59,429 nucleotides of DNA from DAOUCP01 sp034432155 (lineage in GTDB: Bacteria; Chloroflexota; Anaerolineae; Epilineales; Epilineaceae): NCBI GenBank assembly GCA_034432155.1, contig DAOUCP010000002.1, positions 1 through 59,429 on the forward strand, in the 5' to 3' direction. Within the stretch, counting starts at the first letter, position 1, and each line of letters starts with the position of its first letter. Made by a program: the position numbers and the translations under genes. Shown in pieces: positions 43,710 to 51,501 of this stretch. The notes beneath the pieces were generated by a model, which was not told the origin of the DNA, searched no databases, and worked only from the letters and a program-made list of their open reading frames with translations.

Positions 43710-46673
43710 TCAGGGGTTGGCCAGGGCCGGCAAGTAGCCGAAGCAGCGCCGCGGGTCGGCGCTTGCCGGCGGGGTGGCTCGCGCGGACAGTGGACCGTCG
43801 ATGCGCAGGGCTGGGTCACCCAGGAGCGTGATCTGGCGCAAGGTATCGGCCAGAGCGGGATTGGCTGCCCACGCCTGAGCCATCGCCATGAGGGTTAGGC
43901 TGCCGAGGGTCGTGTGCTCGGCCTCGCCGAGGCCAGCCACAAACGGGCGCAGCAGAGCTGCTTCGGCGGCCAGCGGCTCGAGGCCGGAGGAGGCCCAGGC
44001 GGCGATGCCGCCGCCGCTAGGATGGGTCAGCCACAGTTCGGCGAGGGCCACAGGACGACTGGGGTGGCTGACCCAGCCGTTCATGCAAGTGGCCGCCACC
44101 AGGATGGGCAAACGTTGCCCGTTGGCCAGGCTTGCGATGTCGCGGTTCTGGAGAATCCGCCCTCCGCCCGGCCATGGCCCCCAGGTGTCGACGTTGCCGT
44201 GGCCGGCGTAGCCAACCAGGCCGGCGCCCTCGTGAATGGCGGCCAGAATCGCGCCTGTGAGATCCTCATCCCGCGGGAAGCGGCCGGCGTAGAACTGTCG
44301 CTGCGGGTATGCCAGGTTCCGCAAGGCGGCCAGCTCGTCGCTCAGCGCTTCGAATGGCGCTTCGTCGTCGGCCACCCAGATGCTCGCGCGCCGCCACGCT
44401 TCCTGCCCCTGGCGCTCGTAGTCGAGGATCTTGTCGACGACGGCGCGCAACTCCGCGGGGTTCGATACCGAGATGCGCCCCAGAAGGATGTCGGGCAGAG
44501 GATCGTCGTCCAGCATGGCGAACCAGGTGTCGCTCGATCCCGCCGGGCCGGCGTCCAGGTCGACCTGCATCTGAGGCACGAAGTTGGGCGGTCCAATGTC
44601 ATAGCCACGCCGGTAGTCGAGGTTCGCCTCGCCCACCAGCAGCACGTAGGCTGGTGCCGGCGGCTGCCAGTGTGCGGTCGCATGGCGCAGAAACTGGCGA
44701 ATGGCGCGCGGGTCGAAGATGCCGTCCGAGAATTCATCATACACATCGTGGATGTTGACGACCGCCACCCGCAAGCCCTGGCTTCGACGGTGCGCCACCA
44801 GCCGATCCAGCTCTGGCAGAAACGTCGGATGGCTGATGATCACCACGTCGGCACCGACGTCGGCTGTCCGCCAGCTCGATGGCTCGTTGGGGACGATGCG
44901 TCTTGGCCGCCCAGCCTCGGACGGCACATAGGCCTCGAATTGGGTGCTGCCATCGGTAACCGATGCGAACCGGAGACCGAAGCCGTCGTTGTTGCGCCGA
45001 ATCTCCGTTCCCAGAAGGCGCACCGGCCGGCTGGGTTCGGTGATGTCGTCCACCACGATGTCCGGCCTGCTGAAGCCTGCCAGCTGGAATTCCCAGCGAC
45101 CGGCAGCGGGCGCTCGGAAGCGCAGCCGGTCTTGGCGAGCTCGGAAGCCGGCCGCATACTCCAGCGCAATGCGGTTCAGGTAGAACTGGTTAAGCAGCGC
45201 ACCCGGCACGGGCTCGTTGGCCAGTGCGAACCGGTTCGGTCCTTCCTGAACGACGCCGGGTGGTACTTCGAAGATCAGATCGTGCCTGCCGAGTCCCTCG
45301 AAGGCGGTCTGACCCAAGGACCGGTCGTTGAGCCAGACCTGGGCCCGATGATCGGGAGACAGCCGTTCGTCATCGGTGCAGCCCTGCAGGGTCACGTGAA
45401 GACGTGCCGCCGAAACCTGTACCGCCGCCAGGCTGCCGACAACCAGTTCACGAGTGATCCGATCGCCGGGCCCCAGAGCCCGACCCCACATCCAGCGATC
45501 GTCGCCATCGCGCCAGTGCATCGACAGGTAGTAAACGGTGTCCCGTTCGAACTGGGCGACCATCGGGTGCCACGAGGCCGCCGGCCAACCTCGGTCCGGT
45601 TCAGCGCGTCGCGATTCCATCCTCCAGCCGGCCCCGTCGGCGGTGAGCCAGTACACATTCTCGACGGTGTACTCGCCTGTCATTGCCCGGCCATGAAAGA
45701 GCAACTGGTCGTCGGGGTCCAGCCGACCGTCGGCTCCAGCTTCCACGTACATGGCCTGTGGGCGACCTCCGCTACGCAAGGACAGTCGCCCTGGATCGAC
45801 GGCCGAGAGCGGCCAGCCAGCCGCCGCCAGGTCCGCGCCGCGAAGGGCTACCGGCCCGTCAGCGGCCACCACCAGTTTGAGGGCCTCGGGGTCGGCGGCA
45901 ATGGCCGGCTGGTCTCGGCCCGCGCCGAATGGGGCCGACAGCGCCTCGGGGCTGGGGGTCGGTCGCTCCGATGCGCGAGCCACCAGCCATGGCCCGTTCA
46001 ACAGCCGCGCACGCACAACGGTGGCAAACGGACTGCCGGGCTCGATCCCCCACGGCGTGCGCGGTGGCCAGGCCGACCGATAGCCAATAACAACCCGGGC
46101 CTTGTCGAGGACGAACAGCGTTCGCGAACTCATTCGGCGCACCGGCTGAACGCCCAGCCGCATGAGGGGTTGGCCGCGCAGCTGGCCGGCCGGGGTGAGC
46201 GTGATGGCTTCGCCTGGCGGTTGCGGACGCCAGCCGGGCAGGGCCACCCAGCGACCGTCCAGCTCCTGGACACGCTGCGGGACAAGCGTTGCCGGCGCAC
46301 ACGGGCTCGCCAGGTCATAACGGCGCTCGGTGATCTGCACGGATTGGATGTGGGCTCCGTTTGGGGTAGGCACGCCCAAGAGCCAGCCGAAGCTGGCCTG
46401 CTCGCCCGCCTCGGACGGCGCCGGTCCGGGGCCTGGGTCAAGGTGCAGCTCGCGGCAAGTGCCTCCGGCCGAGGCGCGCTCTACCAAGTGCGGCGGAGGC
46501 AAGGAGACTTTGACGGTGAGCCCTGTGTCGCTCCAGCGTTCCACCGTCAGCGAAGCTGGTCCCGTTGCGGTGTCGGGGCTGCTGCGAGCGCCGGCCGGCA
46601 CTGCAGCGATGATGGTCAGGCCGGCGAGGCCTGGGCCGACGAGGATGACGAGAACGGATGGCTTCACGGGCAT
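43710..46673 (-). CDS. secreted gingipain-family (C25) cysteine protease
   Basis: About 987 residues. Signal peptide, ~560 residues of beta-rich N-terminal region, then a peptidase C25 domain (about 600-950): VVIISHPTFLPELDRLVAHR, VLLVGEANLDYRRGYDIGP, catalytic His in GYAGHGNVDTWGP (about 821) and Cys in ATCMNGWV (about 862). A Bacteroidota-type T9SS tail is absent; the protein ends FGYLPALANP. ATG 46673 is used, with TTG 46688 the alternative; neither has a good ribosome site. It lies 141 nt past the carboxylase operon and may be transcribed separately. Confidence 0.85.
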   Translation of the reverse strand: MPVKPSVLVILVGPGLAGLTIIAAVPAGARSSPDTATGPASLTVERWSDTGLTVKVSLPPPHLVERASAGGTCRELHLDPGPGPAPSEAGEQASFGWLLGVPTPNGAHIQSVQITERRYDLASPCAPATLVPQRVQELDGRWVALPGWRPQPPGEAITLTPAGQLRGQPLMRLGVQPVRRMSSRTLFVLDKARVVIGYRSAWPPRTPWGIEPGSPFATVVRARLLNGPWLVARASERPTPSPEALSAPFGAGRDQPAIAADPEALKLVVAADGPVALRGADLAAAGWPLSAVDPGRLSLRSGGRPQAMYVEAGADGRLDPDDQLLFHGRAMTGEYTVENVYWLTADGAGWRMESRRAEPDRGWPAASWHPMVAQFERDTVYYLSMHWRDGDDRWMWGRALGPGDRITRELVVGSLAAVQVSAARLHVTLQGCTDDERLSPDHRAQVWLNDRSLGQTAFEGLGRHDLIFEVPPGVVQEGPNRFALANEPVPGALLNQFYLNRIALEYAAGFRARQDRLRFRAPAAGRWEFQLAGFSRPDIVVDDITEPSRPVRLLGTEIRRNNDGFGLRFASVTDGSTQFEAYVPSEAGRPRRIVPNEPSSWRTADVGADVVIISHPTFLPELDRLVAHRRSQGLRVAVVNIHDVYDEFSDGIFDPRAIRQFLRHATAHWQPPAPAYVLLVGEANLDYRRGYDIGPPNFVPQMQVDLDAGPAGSSDTWFAMLDDDPLPDILLGRISVSNPAELRAVVDKILDYERQGQEAWRRASIWVADDEAPFEALSDELAALRNLAYPQRQFYAGRFPRDEDLTGAILAAIHEGAGLVGYAGHGNVDTWGPWPGGGRILQNRDIASLANGQRLPILVAATCMNGWVSHPSRPVALAELWLTHPSGGGIAAWASSGLEPLAAEAALLRPFVAGLGEAEHTTLGSLTLMAMAQAWAANPALADTLRQITLLGDPALRIDGPLSARATPPASADPRRCFGYLPALANP

Positions 46674-46814
46674 CGCGCTGTAGGCCAAAGAGCGCTCGTT
46701 CGAAACGTGGCTCCGGACGCGCGGCGCCTTCGGGCCGCAATGAGTCTAGGGGCGGCAGTCCCAGCGGAGGAGGGGGTACGCGCCATCCTGGCGACAGGGC
46801 GGCGCCACTCGCGC

Positions 46815-47321
46815 CTAGTAGGGGGAAGCTGGCCCCTCGGCCGCCGGGCCGATCTCCAGCAGCCGGGCGCCGGCGGCGACGGCATCCCCAACCTGACAGT
46901 GCACCGCCCGCACCAGGCCGGCCTTCGGAGCCCGAATGGACAGCAATGTCTTCATGGACTCCAAGAGGACGAGTTTCTGGCCGCTCTCGACGGTCTCCCC
47001 CGGTTGCACGAGCACCTCGAGCACGCGCGCCGGCAATGGGCTGGCCAGGCTCTCCTCGGCGGGCATTTCGGTCGATCGGCCTGTCTCGCTGCGGGCGATC
47101 AGAATGCGCCCGTTGGCCCAGACATGGCGCTCGCCGCCGCGCACGACTCCGGCGACGTGGATCCTTCGGTGACCATGCTCCAGCTCGATCCGACCATCGC
47201 GCTCCAGAAGCAAGCGCAGCTCGATCGGCGGCTGATCCTCGAAGGTCAAGAGCAGCCGGTCGCCGCGGCGCGACACGGTCGCCGTTCGCTCTCGGTCTCC
47301 GGCGTGCAACGTGAACTTCAT
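46815..47321 (-). CDS. biotin carboxyl carrier protein of an acyl-CoA carboxylase
   Basis: 168 residues. The C-terminal ~75 residues are a biotinyl domain (LPARVLEVLVQPGETVESGQ; VRAVHCQVGDAVAAGARLLEI). The biotin Lys sits in ESMKT, where Met usually follows the Lys. The N-terminal ~90 residues resemble the BT linker domain of MCC/PCC alpha chains, so this looks like the C-terminal part of a split methylcrotonyl-CoA carboxylase alpha subunit. 99 nt separate it from the biotin carboxylase gene. Confidence 0.85.
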   Translation of the reverse strand: MKFTLHAGDRERTATVSRRGDRLLLTFEDQPPIELRLLLERDGRIELEHGHRRIHVAGVVRGGERHVWANGRILIARSETGRSTEMPAEESLASPLPARVLEVLVQPGETVESGQKLVLLESMKTLLSIRAPKAGLVRAVHCQVGDAVAAGARLLEIGPAAEGPASPY

Positions 47322-47421
47322 GCCATCCCGTTCGCGGGCGACGCATCGAGCTGCGCACAGAACAGCCGGCCGGAGCTGCCCTCGTACCGCCGCCGATCTG
47401 TTGGCGTGCGCGGCGCTTTCC

Positions 47422-48987
47422 TCATGGCACGTTCCGCCAACTGCCGGCGCTTGCCCAGGGATCGATGATCAGGCCGCCTGGCATGGCTTCGCCAGCTCGG
47501 GCATGGGTGCGAGCCGTCATCTCGAAGGCCGCCAAGGCCAGCCAGTCGTCCTCGCTCTCCGGCTGCGGTGGTGACCAACGGGCGAAGTGCTCGGCCAGGA
47601 ACTCGGTATGGACGTGGCCCTGCCGGAAGGCCGGATGCGCCAGCACGTCTTGCAGGAACGGGATGTTCGTGATCACGCCCAAGATTACCGTCTCAGCGAG
47701 CGCCTGCTCCATCAGCCGAACGGCTTCGCTGCGATCGTAGCCGCTCGTCAGAACCTTAAGGAGCAGCGAGTCGTAGTGCGGCGACACAAGGGAGCCGGCA
47801 GCGATGCCATCGTCGCAGCGCACGCCTGGTCCCGCGGGTGGGCGGTAGATGTCGATCCGGCCCACCGACGGCAGGAAGCCGCGTGCGGGATCCTCTGCGT
47901 AGATGCGGCACTCGATGGCGTGTCGCTGTCGCTGCACCGCCTCCTGCCGGATGGTTAGCGGCTCACCGCGGGCGATGCGGATCTGCCACGCAACGAGATC
48001 GATGCCCGTCAGGAGCTCGGTCACGCCGTGCTCCACCTGAAGACGTGTGTTCATCTCCATGAAGTAGTACCGGCCGTTCTCGTCCACAAGGAACTCGACC
48101 GTTCCGGCATTCGTGTAATCCACAGCTTGCGCCATCGCCAAGGCCGCGTCGGTCAACGCAGCGCGCAGTCGCTCCTCCAGATCCGGTGCCGGTGCTTCTT
48201 CGATGAGCTTCTGGTACCGTCGCTGAATCGAGCATTCACGCTCGGACAGATGGATTCGCCTGCCGGCCAGATCCGCCAGCACCTGCACCTCGATGTGCCG
48301 AGCGTGCGACAGATGCTTCTCAAGAAGCAAGCCATCATCCCCCAAGGCCGACAGCGCTTCGGCTCGCGCCGGAGCCAGCAGTTCGGCGAGCTCCGTCTTG
48401 GAGTGGGCAACCCGCATTCCCCGCCCGCCACCGCCGGCCACGGCTTTCACGAGAACGGGAAAGCCGATGTTCTCCGCCGCGGCCAGAATGCTCGGATCGT
48501 CGCGTCCGCGACAGTCGATGCCCGGCACAACCGGAATGCCCGCGGCGATGGCGATGCGTCGGGCTTCGGTCTTGGAAGCCAGGAGGCGGATGGCGTCGGG
48601 CCGGGGACCCACGTACACCAGGCCGGCCTCTAGGCAGGCTTGGGCGAAGTCGGCATTCTCGGCCAGGAAGCCGTAGCCGGGATGGACGGCGTCGGCGCCA
48701 ACCTTGCGGGCCGCCTCGAGGATGGCGTGGCCGTTCATATATGTCGCCGCCGGACTGCTACCTGGTAGGGCGACGCTCAGGTCCGCCTGCCGACTCCAGA
48801 CGCTGCCGGAATCGGCGTCGGAGTAAACCGCCACCGACTGCAGGCCCAGCTTGCGGGCAGCCCGAAAGATGCGGCGGGCAATCTCGCCGCGGTTGGCGAC
48901 GAGGAGCGTCCGCACACTCCGCGGGCTGCTCGGACGCCGCTTGCTCGTGGTGGCGGGAGCACGGATCCGGATGGTGTCAATGGCCAT
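47422..48987 (-). CDS. biotin carboxylase subunit (MCC alpha N-part)
   Basis: 521 residues, ATP-grasp biotin carboxylase. LVANRGEIARRIFRAARKLG, VHPGYGFLAENADFA, VKAVAGGGGRGMRV (Gly-rich loop), EVQVLADLAGRRIHLSEREC, FMEMNTRLQVEHGVTELLTG and HAIECRIYAEDP are all intact. It carboxylates biotin on the carrier protein encoded next. The C-terminus stops inside what is normally the BC-BT junction (DPWASAGSWRNVP). It overlaps the upstream hydratase stop by 11 bp. Confidence 0.92.
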   Translation of the reverse strand: MAIDTIRIRAPATTSKRRPSSPRSVRTLLVANRGEIARRIFRAARKLGLQSVAVYSDADSGSVWSRQADLSVALPGSSPAATYMNGHAILEAARKVGADAVHPGYGFLAENADFAQACLEAGLVYVGPRPDAIRLLASKTEARRIAIAAGIPVVPGIDCRGRDDPSILAAAENIGFPVLVKAVAGGGGRGMRVAHSKTELAELLAPARAEALSALGDDGLLLEKHLSHARHIEVQVLADLAGRRIHLSERECSIQRRYQKLIEEAPAPDLEERLRAALTDAALAMAQAVDYTNAGTVEFLVDENGRYYFMEMNTRLQVEHGVTELLTGIDLVAWQIRIARGEPLTIRQEAVQRQRHAIECRIYAEDPARGFLPSVGRIDIYRPPAGPGVRCDDGIAAGSLVSPHYDSLLLKVLTSGYDRSEAVRLMEQALAETVILGVITNIPFLQDVLAHPAFRQGHVHTEFLAEHFARWSPPQPESEDDWLALAAFEMTARTHARAGEAMPGGLIIDPWASAGSWRNVP

Positions 48988-49807
48988 GGCGATCTCTTTC
49001 CGAGGATTCGGTTGTCGGCATGGTGGCCGGCCACCAAGCTGGTGCTCGCTTCTGGAGAAAGGCAGCCATGCCCTCTTGGGCTTCGGGCATGGCCCGCAGG
49101 CAGGCTAGCTCGGCCGCGAGCAGGGGGCTGAGAGCTGCCGGGTCGCCGGCCACGCGGTCCGCGATGCGTTTCACAGCTGCTTGGGCCTGCGGCGCCCCGC
49201 GCAGCAAGGCGTGCAGCCAATGGGTGACGACGGAATCCAGCGCGTCAGCCTCGGTGACCTCGGTGACCAGGCCGATCTCGCAAGCCTTTCGGGCGTCAAT
49301 GGGCTGGCCACTCAAGGCAAGTTCGCAGAGGCGAGCCGCGCCGATGCGCCGCGCCACGTAGGGAGCGATGAGGGCAGCGGCGATGCCCAGGCGAACCTCG
49401 GTCAAGGCGAAGCGGGCTTCCTGGGAGGCGATGACCAGATCGCTGGCCGCCAGCAAGCCGACGCCACCGCCGTAGGCTGCGCCCTGCACCCGGGCTACCA
49501 CCGGCTTGGGGCAACGGTGGATGGCCGCCAGCAGTTCGGCCAGCCGATCGGCCTGACCACGGTTGGCGGCCTCGCCCTGCGCCACCAGTCGCTGCATCTC
49601 GGCGATGTCGGCGCCAGCGCAGAATACCTCTCCCTCGCCGGCAAGAACGATGGCCCGGACCTCTGGGTTGCCCGCGGATGCAAGGACGGCATCCGTAAGG
49701 GCTAGCACGAGGGGCTCGTCCAGGGCGTTGCGGGCTTGCGGTCGCGCGAGCCACAGGTAGACCACGGGTCCCTGACGATCGGCGCGCAGGCCGGCGCTCT
49801 GGCTCAT
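48977..49807 (-). CDS. enoyl-CoA hydratase family protein, probable methylglutaconyl-CoA hydratase
   Basis: 276 residues, crotonase fold. VFCAGADIAEMQRL forms the first oxyanion strand, VQGAAYGGGVGLLAASDLVIA the second, and FALTEVRLGIAAALIAPYV carries the catalytic region. Placed between the carboxyltransferase and biotin carboxylase of an MCC-type complex, it most likely hydrates 3-methylglutaconyl-CoA to HMG-CoA in leucine breakdown. AGGGGA lies before the ATG. Confidence 0.88.
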   Translation of the reverse strand: MSQSAGLRADRQGPVVYLWLARPQARNALDEPLVLALTDAVLASAGNPEVRAIVLAGEGEVFCAGADIAEMQRLVAQGEAANRGQADRLAELLAAIHRCPKPVVARVQGAAYGGGVGLLAASDLVIASQEARFALTEVRLGIAAALIAPYVARRIGAARLCELALSGQPIDARKACEIGLVTEVTEADALDSVVTHWLHALLRGAPQAQAAVKRIADRVAGDPAALSPLLAAELACLRAMPEAQEGMAAFLQKRAPAWWPATMPTTESSERDRHGH

Positions 49808-49864
49808 CGTCTGGCGGTCCCCTGTGGGGTAGCGTGCGGGAGGGAGGCTCGGATCATCGGGGCC

Positions 49865-51463
49865 TCACATGCGGAAGACACCGTAGCGCGGATCGCCCGG
49901 CGGCGGAGCATTCAGAGCGGCCGAGAGCGCGAGCCCAAGGACGTTCCGCGTCTCGGGCGGATCGATGATGCCGTCGTCCCACAGCCGGGCAGTGGCGTAC
50001 CAAGCGCTGCTCTCGCGCTCGTACTGCTCCAGGATGGGCCGCTTGAACGTCTCCTCCTGGTCGGCGGCCAGCGGCTGGGGCCCATCCTGGTTGATCTGCC
50101 AGAGCACGTTGGCCGCCTGCTCGCCTCCCATGACGCTGATGCGCGCGTTGGGCCAGGTGAACAAGAAGGTCGGATCGTAACCACGGCCGGCCATGGCGTA
50201 GTTGCCGGCGCCGTGCGAGGCGCCGATGATCACCGTGAGGCGCGGTACCGGCACCGTGGACACGGCCATCACCATCTTGGCTCCGTCCCGGGCGATGCCC
50301 CGGTTCTCGTACTCCTGACCGACCATGAAGCCGCTGATGTTCTGGAGGAAGACCAGCGGTAGCCGGCGCTGACCGCAAAGCTGAATGAAATGCGTTCCCT
50401 TGAGGGCCGACTCGCCGAAGAGCAGGCCGTTGTTGGCAACGATGCCGGCCGGGATGCCCCAGATGTGGGCGAAGCCGCAGACGAGCGTCGGAGCGTAGCG
50501 AGCCTTGAACTCTTCGAAGCGCGATCCGTCCACGATGCGAGCGATCACTTCGCGCACCTCGTAGGCTACGTGGGGATCGGCCGGAACAACGCCGTACAGC
50601 TCACGCGGGTCGTACGCCGGCGGCTCCGGACTCTCGGGCACTACCCAGGCCGTCTTGCGCCGGTTGAGGTGCCGAACGATCTCGCGCACCTGCTGCAGCG
50701 CCTCCGGCTCGTCGTGGGCGTAGTGATCGGCGACGCCCGAGATCCGCGTATGCACCTCGGCGCCCCCGAGCGCCTCCGCGGTCACCGTGGCGCCGGTGGC
50801 CGCCCGCACCAAGGGCGGCCCGCCCAGGAAGATGGTGCCCTGCTGGCGAACGATGATCGTCTCGTCGCTCATGGCCGGGATGTAGGCTCCGCCGGCGGTG
50901 CAGCTACCCAGGACGGCACTGATCTGAGGGACGCCGGCAGCACTCAGCCGGGCGATGTTGTAGAAAATCCGCCCAAAGTGATGCCGATCGGGAAACACCT
51001 CCGCTTGCAACGGCAAGAAGGCGCCTCCCGAATCGACGAGGTAGATGCACGGCAGGCGCAGTTCGGCGGCGATCTCCTGAGCCCGCAGCTGCTTCCGGAC
51101 GGTCAGCGGGAAGTAGGCTCCGCCCTTGACCGTCGGATCGTTGGCCACGAACATGCACTCCAACCCGCAGACCCGCCCGATGCCGGTCACCATCCCCGCG
51201 CCGGGGGCGGCATTCTCGTACATGTCGTAGGCTGCCAAGGGCGAGAGCTCGAGGAAGGGGGTGTCGGGATCGAGGACGGCCTCGATTCGCTGGCGAACCG
51301 GCAGCTTGCCTCTTTCGGCCAACAGGGCGACGGAGCGGGCGCTGCGCTGCTCAGCAGTCTGGGCCTGAAGGCGATGCAAACGGTCGGCCAGGCTGCTGTG
51401 GTACGCGAAGTTGGCGCGGTAGTCGGTGCTCTGAACGTCGATCCGACTGCTAAGGGTGGCCAT
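49865..51463 (-). CDS. acyl-CoA carboxylase carboxyltransferase, methylcrotonyl-CoA type
   Basis: 532 residues. Features typical of MCC beta: LLAERGKLPVRQRIEAVLDP, YLVDSGGAFLPLQAEVFPDR, VLGSCTAGGAYIPAMSDE, IFLGGPPLVRAATGATV, GFMVGQEYENRGIARDGAKMV and YGVFRM near the C-terminus. It transfers carboxyl from biotin to 3-methylcrotonyl-CoA. First gene of the operon. A GGCGGC-GCTT-GCCGCC hairpin (51465-51480) sits one base before its ATG and there is no ribosome site there. Confidence 0.92.
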   Translation of the reverse strand: MATLSSRIDVQSTDYRANFAYHSSLADRLHRLQAQTAEQRSARSVALLAERGKLPVRQRIEAVLDPDTPFLELSPLAAYDMYENAAPGAGMVTGIGRVCGLECMFVANDPTVKGGAYFPLTVRKQLRAQEIAAELRLPCIYLVDSGGAFLPLQAEVFPDRHHFGRIFYNIARLSAAGVPQISAVLGSCTAGGAYIPAMSDETIIVRQQGTIFLGGPPLVRAATGATVTAEALGGAEVHTRISGVADHYAHDEPEALQQVREIVRHLNRRKTAWVVPESPEPPAYDPRELYGVVPADPHVAYEVREVIARIVDGSRFEEFKARYAPTLVCGFAHIWGIPAGIVANNGLLFGESALKGTHFIQLCGQRRLPLVFLQNISGFMVGQEYENRGIARDGAKMVMAVSTVPVPRLTVIIGASHGAGNYAMAGRGYDPTFLFTWPNARISVMGGEQAANVLWQINQDGPQPLAADQEETFKRPILEQYERESSAWYATARLWDDGIIDPPETRNVLGLALSAALNAPPPGDPRYGVFRM

Positions 51464-51501
51464 GGGCGGCGCTTGCCGCCGAGCATAGCCGCACGCAACT
51501 G

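Noticed and set aside
43914..47468. 1184-codon open frame on the plus strand, opposite the C25 protease and carrier protein
   Set aside because: Antisense to genes with clear motifs; its product is Gly/Arg/Gln-rich without any domain. It reflects high GC and few stop codons.
47318..47578. 86-codon minus-strand frame overlapping the biotin carboxylase end and touching the carrier start by ATGA
   Set aside because: Overlaps the conserved C-terminus of the carboxylase in another frame and has no domain; the coupling-like overlap is likely chance. Noted because the split carboxylase could tempt a frameshift explanation, but three different frames are involved.
51465..51480. GGCGGC-GCTT-GCCGCC hairpin as a terminator of the rpsB operon
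   Set aside because: No T-run follows on the minus strand and it sits one base before the next ATG; it may affect initiation, but a terminator is not supported.
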